Origin: a virus | Virus record (IMG/VR): IMGVR_UViG_3300034093_000922 | Location: 1 to 62,295 of that record | DNA: 62,295 nucleotides | Direction: 5' to 3' (one strand) | Shown: positions 34,089 through 40,562 of the stretch, in pieces | Numbering within the stretch: the first letter of the stretch is position 1 | Layout of the letters: each line of letters starts with the position of its first letter | The notes under the pieces: generated by a model | The model's input: only the letters and a program-made list of their open reading frames with translations | Database searches by the model: none | What the model was told of the DNA's origin: nothing | Program-made: the position numbers and the translations under genes

Positions 34089-34487
34089 CTACGTCACTTC
34101 GTATGTTAGTTCGATGAGTAGATCAGCTATGCCATACGGTTCCATAACTCCTTCATCCGTTCTTATAGAGGATACTCTCATTTGAACTACGTTCAAAGTA
34201 GTGTGAGAGGCTCTAAACTGATCGACTACGTCTTCAATGCTTCTAGCTAAATCCTCAGCAGCAGTCATAGCATCTACTCCATCGTCATAAGTGTATCCAC
34301 GTAGTTGGATTAGCGTAGTAGCCCAGCGAAGGCCAGCACCAAAGTGTGTTCTAGACTCTGTGCCTGGAGTGAAACATATAGTAGGCCAGTCATTTATTTC
34401 ATCTATAGTTTTAAGGACGGACGAAGTGGTAGCGATGGTGCTAAGATCTGCTCGAAGCTGTGCAACAATATCAGTGCGACGACTCAT
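34089..34487 (-). CDS. Tail terminator-like protein, copy 3
   Basis: 132 residues. Aligns by eye with the canonical copy at 15959-16414: EINDWPTICFTPGTE, RGYTYDDGVDAM, DLARSIEDVVDQF and TDEGVMEPYGIADLLIEL. Placed 18 kb away from the tail genes near the operon promoter. It may be an alternative terminator, a neck component or a subunit of another ring. AGGAG lies before ATG 34487. Confidence 0.55.
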   Translation of the reverse strand: MSRRTDIVAQLRADLSTIATTSSVLKTIDEINDWPTICFTPGTESRTHFGAGLRWATTLIQLRGYTYDDGVDAMTAAEDLARSIEDVVDQFRASHTTLNVVQMRVSSIRTDEGVMEPYGIADLLIELTYEVT

Positions 34488-34495
34488 GATTTCTC

Positions 34496-34897
34496 CTAAT
34501 CATTATACAGTATAGCGAGGTTAAGATCTACAACTCCGTAGGGGGTGAAAAGTCCTTCATCTGTGTGCAGTTCAGTAACTTGTGCGCTTTGAATATTTAG
34601 TGCACGATGTGCAGCAGCGAACCGTTCGATCGCACGCTCAATCAGATAGCACACGCGTTCTGACTCGGCAATAGAATCATCGTCGCTCCATACATAGGCT
34701 CGCACGCTAACAAAATAGCTTTTAAGCTTAGCCCCCGCTCCGTAGTGATTGATGACGAGCTTACCGCTATGGTTCCACACGTTGATAGCTGGAAAGTCAT
34801 TAACGTCTTCAATATACGGACGAGGAGTAGCGGCTATGCCGGTCTCGCTAGTTAACCAAGCCTCCATAGCGTCTCTTATTTGGGTAGGTTTGACCAT
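34496..34897 (-). CDS. Tail terminator-like protein, copy 2
   Basis: 133 residues with the same blocks: DVNDFPAINVWNHSGK, RAYVWSDDDSIAES, LIERAIERFAAAH, TDEGLFTPYGVVDLNLAIL. Adjacent to copy 3 (8-base gap) and overlapping the upstream gene by 22 bases. Higher GC than the copy at 16 kb, so a separate acquisition is as likely as an internal duplication. Confidence 0.55.
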   Translation of the reverse strand: MVKPTQIRDAMEAWLTSETGIAATPRPYIEDVNDFPAINVWNHSGKLVINHYGAGAKLKSYFVSVRAYVWSDDDSIAESERVCYLIERAIERFAAAHRALNIQSAQVTELHTDEGLFTPYGVVDLNLAILYND

Positions 34898-35298
34898 ATA
34901 GCATCTACCAATCTATCACGAGTTTTGTACTTATCAACTAACGTAGACCACAGCTGCTTAGCTGCTGGTGAGGCTCGTCTTGCCTTGAAGCCATACCAGC
35001 GAATAATAAACTTAGCTACTTGACGATCTGTGACAATTAAAAAATTATCGTCCAGCCACTGCCTAGCTGATTCAATTGTTGGTAGATCGTCACATACCAC
35101 ATCGCTGTAGAACGTATCGGTAGGCTCATAGTTAGGATGGATAATAGACATTCCAGGTAAACACTGCTTACCATGTATATCAATAGGAATACCTGAATCA
35201 TCGTATGCACAGGGTGGTAGGCCTGGCCAAAAGTAGTTTCCTGACTCATCCTCGTCAGAGGAGCAGTTCCATACCAAGGGGCCATATCTGTATTTCAT
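34876..35298 (-). CDS. First gene of the virion operon, function unknown
   Basis: 140 residues from ATG 35298, 6-7 bases after GAGG; longer frames to 35334 contain weaker starts. The N-terminus has several Trp/Cys (YGPLVWNCSSDEDESG, PPCAYDD), then a basic helical C-terminus (KFIIRWYGFKARRASPAAKQ). It is the gene closest to the strong promoter at 35358-35386, 60 bases upstream, so it should be highly transcribed. I do not recognise a family. Confidence 0.65.
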   Translation of the reverse strand: MKYRYGPLVWNCSSDEDESGNYFWPGLPPCAYDDSGIPIDIHGKQCLPGMSIIHPNYEPTDTFYSDVVCDDLPTIESARQWLDDNFLIVTDRQVAKFIIRWYGFKARRASPAAKQLWSTLVDKYKTRDRLVDAIWSNLPK

Positions 35299-35357
35299 AT
35301 TTTTCCTCATAAATAATTTTTGAATTTTATTCAAAAGCGTGATTAAAACTTAAGTCT

Positions 35358-35386
35358 AGTATAGAGTTCCTTTTAAAGGGTGTCAA
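35358..35386 (-). promoter_or_regulatory. Strong sigma70 promoter of the virion operon
   Basis: On the minus strand TTGACA (35386-35381), a 17-base spacer and TATACT (35363-35358): both hexamers are at or near consensus. The spacer contains the near-palindrome CCTTTTAAAGG, a possible operator. All genes from 35.3 kb leftward could be read from here. Confidence 0.75.
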
Positions 35387-35483
35387 GATTTCTCCTCAGA
35401 ATTTGCAAATTTACCTGATATAGGCCGTGAACAGGTGCGCTGTGATATTTTTGCAACACTAGTCGTCTTAACCGCCCCACCCC

Positions 35484-35520
35484 CGCGCAAGATTATTGCG
35501 CGCAAGATTATTGCGCGCAA
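35484..35520. repeat. 15-bp GC-rich direct repeats downstream of the HNH gene
   Basis: CGCGCAAGATTATTG occurs at 35484 and 35499 with a partial third copy at 35514. Each contains the small inverted repeat GCGCAA/TTGCGC, so the RNA forms alternative hairpins just after the HNH stop; a transcription end is possible. Confidence 0.5.
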
Positions 35521-35537
35521 CCTGTAGGGGTCACCCC

Positions 35538-35852
35538 TCAGAGGGGGCGATATCCTTTCGATATTTTCACAGCGCCAAGATATTTTGCCCAACGGGCGCG
35601 GCGGCTTTGGATCATTGCAGGGCTTTCGGTATATTCTGCAAAGGCAAGGAAGGTAACCGATACCGCGCCTTGCTTGCGGTTGCAATTGCCGCAAAGGCGA
35701 ACAAAATTTTCTGCTACCATAGCGCCGCCCTTAGACTCTGCAACGATATGGCCGCACTCGTCAGCATCCCAAGTGCCGCAAGCGGCGCAGCAGGTATGGC
35801 GGGCGAAAACCGCGTTACGGATGGCAGCGGGGATGCGGGCTTTTTTGGTCAT
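35538..35852 (-). CDS. HNH endonuclease, GC-rich
   Basis: 104 residues. TCCAACGT-type Cys pair (CCAACG), DECGHIVAESKGG with the HNH His, NFVRLCGNCNRKQGA with the Asn and second Cys pair: a complete zinc-bound HNH fold. AGGAG is 6 bases before ATG 35852. Its base composition is clearly more GC-rich than the virion genes, so it is probably a recent arrival, either a homing nuclease or an anti-competitor nuclease. The GTTC array lies directly upstream and may control it. Confidence 0.85.
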   Translation of the reverse strand: MTKKARIPAAIRNAVFARHTCCAACGTWDADECGHIVAESKGGAMVAENFVRLCGNCNRKQGAVSVTFLAFAEYTESPAMIQSRRARWAKYLGAVKISKGYRPL

Positions 35853-35959
35853 GGCGTTCTCCTATGGGCTTGCTTGCCCTATGACTAACATTCGCACGAA
35901 TCGCGGTAGGGGTCAAGCGATAAATGCAAATAAATCGCATTATTTTTCACTTTTTTTTC

Positions 35960-36082
35960 GTTCACGTTTTGTTCCTGATTCGTTCACGTTTTGTTCTACG
36001 TTCACGATTCGTTCCCGTTTTGTTCACGTTTTGTTCCTGATTCGTTCTGCATAGGGGAACAAACAGGGAACAAAGGATGAAC
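35960..36082. repeat. Phased GTTC/GAAC array (LexA-box-like)
   Basis: GTTC begins at 35960, 35971, 35982, 35993, 36000, 36011, 36022, 36033 and 36044, and GAAC at 36057, 36068 and 36079. All steps are 11 bp except the 7-bp step to 36000 and the 13-bp step to the GAAC set. This makes seven overlapping GTTC-N7-GTTC and two GAAC-N7-GAAC boxes, the form bound by alphaproteobacterial LexA. Longer 22-bp units (GTTCACGTTTTGTTC plus CTGATTC) repeat inside it. It separates leftward HNH from the rightward cassette region. An iteron origin is the main alternative. Confidence 0.8.
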
Positions 36083-36134
36083 GTAATATTATTGCGCAGA
36101 ATGATCAATCTTCGCAATAAAATTATGCATTATG

Positions 36135-36166
36135 TTGTGGTGCGTCACGGCGTGGCGTGCTATAAA
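36135..36166 (+). promoter_or_regulatory. Candidate promoter of the first rightward gene
   Basis: TATAAA at 36161-36166 sits 53 bases before ATG 36219, like the other cassette promoters, but the -35 is poor (TTGTGG at a 20-base spacer, or nothing good at 17). Confidence 0.35.
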
Positions 36167-36218
36167 TATTACATAGGGAAGGCAAGACGCCAAGCCCATC
36201 GCCTGAAAGGCTACTACC

Positions 36219-36458
36219 ATGACCAACTTTGCAACCCACTATATCGTTCGCCAAACCGAAAAAGCTATCGGTGTTGTAACCCTGCCCGCTATGGGTGCGA
36301 AAAAGCTGTTGTGGGTTCCACGCGCTAAGATTGAGTCGATGAACGAAATTGATACCTATTCGCCTTTGTTCGAAATTGCAGGCGAAAAATTTCGCCGTCA
36401 ATCTATCCCTGTAAATCTGCAAGTGAATGCAGAATGGCTTGCAAAGGTGCAAGCCTAA
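36219..36458 (+). CDS. Hypothetical protein, first gene of the cassette region
   Basis: 79 residues (ATHYIVRQTEKAIGVVTLPA; KKLLWVPRAKIESMN). Mixed alpha/beta, slightly basic, no recognised motif. AAAGG lies 9 bases before the ATG. It is the gene nearest to the GTTC array and shares a transcript with the next three small genes, since no promoter or hairpin separates them. Confidence 0.65.
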   Translation: MTNFATHYIVRQTEKAIGVVTLPAMGAKKLLWVPRAKIESMNEIDTYSPLFEIAGEKFRRQSIPVNLQVNAEWLAKVQA

Positions 36459-36517
36459 CGCCTAGGGGCTGGATCCTGCTAGTTATAGTTTGAAATGCAA
36501 AACCGAAAGAGAAAAAA

Positions 36518-36724
36518 ATGAAACAAAGTGAAGCGACCGCCCTTGCCAATGCAATGTTTGCCCAATGGGATTTGTTAGATTTCGAACATCGTTGCATAAA
36601 CGCCAAACAGTTTTGTGACTCGTTTGCAGAAATTCAAGATCTGCTATCTGCTAGTCAATATCTTAAGGTGCAGTCGTTTTATGACGATGCGCTGGAATAC
36701 TATCTGCCCAAGCTTTGGGCTTAA
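36518..36724 (+). CDS. Small helical acidic protein
   Basis: 68 residues, almost wholly helical (KQSEATALANAMFAQWDLL; SAEIQ-type amphipathic helix; SQYLKVQSFYDDALEYYLPK). No family recognised. A purine-rich leader (GAAAGAGAAAAAA) precedes the ATG. Likely cotranscribed with the preceding gene and the two membrane micropeptides after it. Confidence 0.6.
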   Translation: MKQSEATALANAMFAQWDLLDFEHRCINAKQFCDSFAEIQDLLSASQYLKVQSFYDDALEYYLPKLWA

Positions 36725-36738
36725 AATAGGAGGACCTA

Positions 36739-36807
36739 ATGCTTATAATAGTTGTAATCTTTATAGCATATCTAGCGGTTCTTTTCTTTGTTGACCCGTT
36801 TAACTAA
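36739..36807 (+). CDS. Membrane micropeptide 1
   Basis: 22 residues, MLIIVVIFIAYLAVLFFVD then PFN, a single membrane helix with no room for anything else. AGGAGG lies 5 bases before the ATG, as strong a site as any here, which is why I accept so short a frame. Followed 28 bases later by a second peptide of the same type. Such peptides often tune a membrane protein or act in lysis timing. Confidence 0.6.
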   Translation: MLIIVVIFIAYLAVLFFVDPFN

Positions 36808-36835
36808 TAACATCCTCAAATAAGGAATGACTAAA

Positions 36836-36895
36836 ATGATGTGGGTAATTGGTATCGTAATATGTGGTGCTATTATTTGGGCTGTGCCTCGGTGA
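36836..36895 (+). CDS. Membrane micropeptide 2
   Basis: 19 residues (MMWVIGIVICGAIIWAVPR): a short hydrophobic helix ending in Arg. AAGGA is 9 bases before ATG 36836; an earlier in-frame ATG at 36827 is too close to that site. Directly after its stop begins inverted-repeat module IR1. Confidence 0.5.
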   Translation: MMWVIGIVICGAIIWAVPR

Positions 36896-36910
36896 TAGAA
36901 AACCCTTTGT

Positions 36911-36960
36911 AATCAATAGGTTAGGAGGGGTCGCGCCTCGGTAGCTAACTCATTGATATT
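36911..36960. repeat. Intergenic inverted-repeat module IR1
   Basis: Left arm AATCAATAGGTTAG (36911-36924), GC-rich centre with GGTCGCGCC, right arm CTAACTCATTGATATT (36945-36960). Promoter hexamers follow 17 bases later. Confidence 0.75.
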
Positions 36961-36977
36961 GCAGGCAAACATAGTGC

Positions 36978-37006
36978 TTGCAACGCACAACTAATCGGGT
37001 TATAAA
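36978..37006 (+). promoter_or_regulatory. Cassette promoter 2
   Basis: TTGCAA, 17 bases, TATAAA. The spacer end CTAATCGGGT is identical in the next promoter (37294). Serves the gene at 37034. Confidence 0.75.
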
Positions 37007-37033
37007 GATTGTAACGAAGCACAGGAGAATACA

Positions 37034-37297
37034 ATGCACATCGAAGATCTTACCGCTGAGATTGAATGCACATTCCGCGAAATTCCTTTGGAATATATTC
37101 CTGCACGTATCGCAGAGCTTGAAGGGTTTCGTAACTGTTATGCAAAGCAAATCACGCGCTATCGTGAAAGACTAGCAGCAGGAAAAAAGATAGCTCGTCA
37201 TGAATTGCGTTGTCTGCGTCTAAACCCATTGTCTATTCGTCGCTTGAATCTTATCATTCGTGCGCTGCGCGAAGGATATGCGTATAGAACAGCTTGA
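37034..37297 (+). CDS. Basic hypothetical protein
   Basis: 87 residues, strongly basic in its second half (KQITRYRERLAAGKKIARHE; LRLNPLSIRRLNLIIRALRE), predicted helical throughout. A nucleic-acid-binding or host-factor-binding role is plausible but unproven. CAGGAG stands before the ATG. One promoter upstream, and the stop overlaps the -35 of the next promoter, showing how tightly the units are packed. Confidence 0.65.
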   Translation: MHIEDLTAEIECTFREIPLEYIPARIAELEGFRNCYAKQITRYRERLAAGKKIARHELRCLRLNPLSIRRLNLIIRALREGYAYRTA

Positions 37298-37322
37298 CAC
37301 GCCAAGCTAATCGGGTTATAAA
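37294..37322 (+). promoter_or_regulatory. Cassette promoter 3
   Basis: TTGACA, 17 bases, TATAAA: consensus -35. It has no inverted-repeat module of its own and begins inside the stop codon region of the preceding gene. Confidence 0.75.
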
Positions 37323-37349
37323 GAATCATAGCAAAACAAGGAGAGACTA

Positions 37350-37532
37350 ATGCAAAACTATGACGCCGTTCAATTCGCCTCTATCCAGCGCAGCCATGCA
37401 TATCTGCGCAAAAAAGAGTATAAGGCCCGTGTTGACCGCGATAATCGGCACGATCTTATTCTGACTCTTCTTGTGCTTGCTATGGTTGCCCTGTCAGTTA
37501 TCGGCTTGGTTGCCTCTGTCCTCAATCTATAA
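37350..37532 (+). CDS. Small membrane protein
   Basis: 60 residues: a charged N-terminal half (YLRKKEYKARVDRDNRHD) and one C-terminal membrane helix (LILTLLVLAMVALSVIGLVA). Topology would leave the basic part in the cytoplasm. AAGGAGAG precedes the ATG. The lysin gene is 0.7 kb downstream on the same strand, so a spanin or holin helper is conceivable; nothing in the sequence proves this. Confidence 0.6.
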   Translation: MQNYDAVQFASIQRSHAYLRKKEYKARVDRDNRHDLILTLLVLAMVALSVIGLVASVLNL

Positions 37533-37540
37533 AGAAACAG

Positions 37541-37562
37541 GGTGTGACATATTTGTCACACC
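37541..37562. other. Hairpin after the membrane protein gene
   Basis: GGTGTGACA/TGTCACACC, 9 bp with a 4-base loop, no U-run. Marks the end of the transcription unit before IR2. Confidence 0.55.
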
Positions 37563-37612
37563 TAGCGCCAGCTGGAACAAACAGTGAACAGGATGGGCCC
37601 TGAAATATCGTG

Positions 37613-37668
37613 TGTTATCATACACTTAGCGCGTGAAGCGCCCCGCCTTCCAAGCTATTGATATCATT
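37613..37668. repeat. Intergenic inverted-repeat module IR2
   Basis: Left arm TGTTATCATACACTTAG, centre with GCGCCCCGCC, right arm AAGCTATTGATATCATTG. Promoter hexamers follow 16 bases later. Confidence 0.65.
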
Positions 37669-37683
37669 GAATAAACTTAGCTA

Positions 37684-37712
37684 TTGCATCTAGGTTAAAC
37701 TTGGGCTATTGT
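37684..37712 (+). promoter_or_regulatory. Cassette promoter 4
   Basis: TTGCAT, 17 bases, TATTGT. Weaker -10 than its siblings. Serves the HAD and SleB genes. Confidence 0.6.
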
Positions 37713-37738
37713 AAATCATCAGGTAAGGAAAAAAGACC

Positions 37739-38212
37739 ATGAAAAGAATCGTTATATTTGATCTTGATGAAACTATCATCAACTCTGCCCACCGCACGCC
37801 TAACCGCGCTGACGGAACACTTGATCTTGATAAGTATTTTCAACTCAAAAATCGCGATTCTATCATGAAGGATAGCTTGCTACCTTTGGCTGACGTGTTC
37901 AAATCTTTAGATCGTAAAGAAAACTATGTAGTGATCTGCACGGCAAGAGCAATGGATCAGAACGATTACGATTTTCTTGAAGTTAATGGTTTAACGGCGC
38001 ATAACATAATGTGTCGGCCACTTGACGGCTCAGAAAATAAAATCCCTGACGCTGATTTGAAAGCTAGGAAAATTTCCAGATTGCGGAATCTTCGTCAATT
38101 CCGTAATCTACCTGTAATAATGTTTGATGATGCAAAACCTGTGATTGCTAAAATGCGTTCTATCGGTGTTGCTTGTATGAATGCGATAACTGTAAATCGT
38201 AAATTAGCATAA
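37739..38212 (+). CDS. HAD-family phosphatase, copy 1
   Basis: 157 residues. HAD motif I is FDLDETI (residues 6-12, nucleophile D7 and D9), motif II Thr lies in VICTAR, and motif IV acidic residues in IMFDDAK. The layout without a cap domain is like the 3'-phosphatase domains of phage polynucleotide kinase or nucleotidases. Substrate unknown. A paralog lies at 41216-41671. Cotranscribed with the SleB lysin gene, which starts 11 bases after its stop. Confidence 0.75.
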   Translation: MKRIVIFDLDETIINSAHRTPNRADGTLDLDKYFQLKNRDSIMKDSLLPLADVFKSLDRKENYVVICTARAMDQNDYDFLEVNGLTAHNIMCRPLDGSENKIPDADLKARKISRLRNLRQFRNLPVIMFDDAKPVIAKMRSIGVACMNAITVNRKLA

Positions 38213-38223
38213 AAGGTAATAAA

Positions 38224-38733
38224 ATGAAGTATGGAGTCGAAAGATTAAGTTGGGCGTTAAATAGTTTTTTTATAGTTGCAGTTCTAACTTTTGGAATTAA
38301 TAACTATTCTGATGTTTTAGCGCAAGACTTGTTGGATAAAATTAGCGATATTGATCGCCATTGCTTGCATCAAAATGTATATTTTGAAGCGGGAAATCAG
38401 AGTATAAAAGGAAAAGTAGGGGTTGCTTGGGTTACTCTTAACAGAGTAAGAAGCCAAGAATTTCCTAATACAATTTGCGAAGTGGTATGGCAGGACAAGC
38501 AATTTTCTTGGACTCAAGATGGCAAGCCTGATGAGCCCGCAGAAAATGATGCAGATCGCCGTGCTTGGGAAGATGCGGGGCTAATCTCAGAAATCGTGCT
38601 TTTTGAATGGCTAAAAGGCAGCAATGGGCCTGTCGCGGGTGCTACGTATTATCATGCTGATTATGTAAATCCTGATTGGGCTAAAGAGAAAAAATGGCTG
38701 GGCATAATTGATGATCACATTTTCTATAAGTAA
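38224..38733 (+). CDS. SleB-type cell wall hydrolase, likely endolysin
   Basis: 169 residues. An N-terminal membrane segment (FFIVAVLTFGI, residues 16-30) acts as signal or anchor; the rest is a Hydrolase_2/SleB domain: VYFEAGNQSIKGKVGVAWV with the catalytic Glu, VTLNRVRS, QFSWTQDG and ATYYHADYVNPDWAK. It cleaves the glycan strand of peptidoglycan. Usual lysin of alphaproteobacterial phages. It is expressed from the cassette region, not the virion operon. Confidence 0.85.
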   Translation: MKYGVERLSWALNSFFIVAVLTFGINNYSDVLAQDLLDKISDIDRHCLHQNVYFEAGNQSIKGKVGVAWVTLNRVRSQEFPNTICEVVWQDKQFSWTQDGKPDEPAENDADRRAWEDAGLISEIVLFEWLKGSNGPVAGATYYHADYVNPDWAKEKKWLGIIDDHIFYK

Positions 38734-38784
38734 TTCAATGAGTTAAGGGGTGGGCCGCCCAGCGCCGTAACTGCTTGAAAACAC
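38732..38784. repeat. Intergenic inverted-repeat module IR3
   Basis: Left arm AATTCAATGAGTTAAG, centre GGTGGGCCGCCCAGCGCC, right arm GTAACTGCTTGAAAACA. Starts at the lysin stop codon. Confidence 0.65.
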
Positions 38785-38800
38785 ACACTTTTATTTGCTA

Positions 38801-38829
38801 TTGCATAGCACAACGAATCACGCTATAAA
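38801..38829 (+). promoter_or_regulatory. Cassette promoter 5
   Basis: TTGCAT, 17 bases, TATAAA. Spacer AGCACAACGAATC is close to that of promoters 6 and 10. Confidence 0.75.
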
Positions 38830-38865
38830 GATAATATGGAAACGGACAACATAGGAGAGTCCAAA

Positions 38866-39213
38866 ATGGCTAAAAAAATCAAAGCTGCCCAGAAAAATAA
38901 AACTAACCCGTTTACTCTGCTTTATAAGGACAAAGAAACTGGGGAAATCTTCACTCATCAGTTTCTTCATCACGAAGAAGAAGTTTATGGCGAAGAATTG
39001 AGCCAATTTTTGCTGCTTCCAGCTACAGAATCTTGGCTGGAGATGTGGAAAGGGCCAGTGCCCCGCAAGCAGGTAAAAGCGCTTGCAAAGCATTTGGAAG
39101 TGATAGCCGTAGTATATGGCCACACAAGCATCGAAACTCCTTGCGAAAAGGGAAGTGAATGGAATCCCAAGCTTGACATTTTTGGTAAACCTAATCTGCG
39201 ATTGGTACACTAA
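38866..39213 (+). CDS. Hypothetical protein
   Basis: 115 residues from ATG 38866, after AGGAGAG; an upstream ATG at 38836 has no signal. Lys-rich N-terminus (AKKIKAAQKNKTNPF), then a mixed region with LPATESWLEMWKGPVPRKQV and HTSIETPCEKGSEWNPK. No family recognised. The leader (CGGACAACATAGGAGAGTCC) is nearly identical to that of the HTH gene at 40628, evidence of cassette duplication. Confidence 0.6.
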   Translation: MAKKIKAAQKNKTNPFTLLYKDKETGEIFTHQFLHHEEEVYGEELSQFLLLPATESWLEMWKGPVPRKQVKALAKHLEVIAVVYGHTSIETPCEKGSEWNPKLDIFGKPNLRLVH

Positions 39214-39245
39214 AAAAAACCTAGCTAACCAATTGGTTAGCTAGG
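39212..39245 (-). terminator. Intrinsic terminator facing left, within IR4
   Basis: CCTAGCTAACC/GGTTAGCTAGG (11 bp, loop AATT) is preceded by eight A on the plus strand, so only the minus-strand RNA has stem plus U8. Confidence 0.65.
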
Positions 39246-39277
39246 GCAGCGCCCCGCCCGCTAACCCCTTGAAACTA
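39220..39277. repeat. Intergenic inverted-repeat module IR4
   Basis: Left arm CCAATTGGTTAG, centre GGGCAGCGCCCCGCCC, right arm GCTAACCCCTTGAAACTA. Promoter 6 follows. Confidence 0.7.
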
Positions 39278-39293
39278 CACGCTTTTATTGTTG

Positions 39294-39322
39294 TTGACGT
39301 GGCCCAACGAATACTCTATAAA
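39294..39322 (+). promoter_or_regulatory. Cassette promoter 6
   Basis: TTGACG, 17 bases, TATAAA. Serves the exonuclease, the short HTH and the Cys-rich gene. Confidence 0.75.
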
Positions 39323-39357
39323 GATCATAAGGAAACGCAGACAAAGGAAAAACTGCA

Positions 39358-40068
39358 ATGGCTCATAAATCCACACTTTTCATGGTCACAGATATTGAAA
39401 CCACGCTACGCAAGCGCATTGCGTTCGATATTGCATGGCGCACAATTGATCGTAAGGGCAAGGTTTATGCCGAAGGCTCGTATGTAATCCGCGAAGCATT
39501 CAACCTAGACGTTCCTTTTTTCGCTACAAAGCTAGGTCATTATTTTGATGATGCCTATGCAAAGCGAATTGTTCCCGCTAGCATTTTAGAGGTTCGCACG
39601 GAATATAATAAGCAAATTGCAGACTTTCAAGATGCGGGCCATCGCGTTATTCCCTGCGCTTATAATGCTGCATTTGATTTTAAGTATATGCCAGAAACAT
39701 TGCAGCAGCTTACGGGCAATTCTAATGCGCGTTGGTTAGATCGCAAGGTTGAATTGATGGACATTTGGGCTTATTGGGGCGCAAGCGTTCCTAAAAACTA
39801 CAAAGCTAATGCAAGCAAATCTGGCAACTATTATTCCACAAGCGCCGAAAGTGCTTTCCGCTTTGAGTTTAACCAAGCCGATTTTGTTGAGCGTCATATT
39901 GCTTGGCACGATTGCGTTATTGAAGGCGATATTTTGCAAAAAGCCCTTGCTCGCCGTAAGGCTTTGCATACTGTTCAAAGCCCCAAGCAATTTGCTGGCG
40001 CTATCTGGAAATCTATTAATACCCGTCTGGGTATTACTGGCAATCAATCTTTAGTTGTGGGGGCATAA
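39358..40068 (+). CDS. DnaQ-like 3'-5' exonuclease (DEDD family)
   Basis: 236 residues. Exo I DxE in MVTDIETT (residues 9-16), Exo II in AYNAAFDFKYM with the catalytic Asp, and Exo III acidic residue in AWHDCVIEGDIL. The spacing fits RNase H-fold exonucleases (proofreading subunits, exonuclease X, RNase T). It may act in DNA repair or turnover of host nucleic acids. A strong AAAGGAAAAACTGCA leader precedes the ATG. Its stop abuts the start of the next gene. Confidence 0.8.
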   Translation: MAHKSTLFMVTDIETTLRKRIAFDIAWRTIDRKGKVYAEGSYVIREAFNLDVPFFATKLGHYFDDAYAKRIVPASILEVRTEYNKQIADFQDAGHRVIPCAYNAAFDFKYMPETLQQLTGNSNARWLDRKVELMDIWAYWGASVPKNYKANASKSGNYYSTSAESAFRFEFNQADFVERHIAWHDCVIEGDILQKALARRKALHTVQSPKQFAGAIWKSINTRLGITGNQSLVVGA

Positions 40069-40275
40069 ATGCAAGAGATCTGGAAAGCTTGGCCGCAATG
40101 GCTAACAGATGCGGCCATTGCAGCCTATCGCGCGGGTGAAACGCCAGAAGCAATAGGCGCGGTTCTAAAACGCCGCCCTGCGGTTGTCCGCTCTAAGCTA
40201 GTGCGGGAAGGGGTATATATATCAAAAACCGCTGCACGCAAAATTTATGTAGCCGAATCAGCTGAGGGGTTCTAG
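40069..40275 (+). CDS. Short HTH paralog without C-terminal domain
   Basis: 68 residues. WLTDAAIAAYRAGETPEAIG and VVRSKLVREGVYIS match the helix-turn-helix half of the paralogs at 40628, 43857 and 45884, including the invariant RSKLVREGVY. The C-terminal GPTKKE...GATKE half is replaced by an unrelated short tail, so it may act as a competitor or an antagonist. Starts directly after the exonuclease stop. Confidence 0.7.
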   Translation: MQEIWKAWPQWLTDAAIAAYRAGETPEAIGAVLKRRPAVVRSKLVREGVYISKTAARKIYVAESAEGF

Positions 40276-40276
40276 G

Positions 40277-40462
40277 ATGAAAAAAACTCTAACGAAAACA
40301 GGCACTTGCAGGCATTGCACGATAAATTGCTATGCTGAAAGCAAAGGCAATCCCACAATATGGCCTTGCGGTGTTGAGGGTTGCCCCTATCCTACCGCGC
40401 AAATTATTCAATTTCCTCAATCGTTTACGGGGTCAAGCCTGCTACAAATCGTAGGGAACTGA
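40277..40462 (+). CDS. Cys-rich small protein
   Basis: 61 residues with CRHCTINCYAES and WPCGVEGCPYP: five Cys and one His in the first 38 residues, consistent with one zinc knuckle. No family recognised. Cotranscribed with the exonuclease and short HTH. Ends at the A-run of the next hairpin. Confidence 0.6.
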   Translation: MKKTLTKTGTCRHCTINCYAESKGNPTIWPCGVEGCPYPTAQIIQFPQSFTGSSLLQIVGN

Positions 40463-40493
40463 AAAAACCCTGCAAGTTCAAGGACTTGCAGGG
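40462..40493 (-). terminator. Intrinsic terminator facing left, within IR5
   Basis: CCCTGCAAGT/ACTTGCAGGG (10 bp, 6-base loop) with an A-run on its left, so the U-tract belongs to minus-strand RNA. Confidence 0.65.
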
Positions 40494-40525
40494 GGCGGCG
40501 CCCCGCCTCCTAACTGCTTGATTTT
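40468..40525. repeat. Intergenic inverted-repeat module IR5
   Basis: Hairpin arm with TTCAAGGACTTGCAGG, centre GGCGGCGCCCCGCC, right arm CTAACTGCTTGATTTT. Confidence 0.65.
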
Positions 40526-40562
40526 GCAGGGAATAAATCGTGCATCTGACGTGATTTTGTTC

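Noticed and set aside
35383-35694. Minus-strand frame overlapping the HNH gene
   Set aside because: Rich in Arg/Pro as expected for an out-of-frame read of GC-rich DNA; the HNH frame has complete catalytic motifs.
36077-36328. Rightward frame overlapping the first cassette gene
   Set aside because: Starts upstream of the likely promoter -10 and runs out of frame with a gene that has a better start and composition.
36911-36960. Intergenic modules as integron attC sites
   Set aside because: The ends read GTTAG...CTAAC, the reverse order of attC (RYYYAAC...GTTRRRY), units have their own promoters, and no integron integrase is present.
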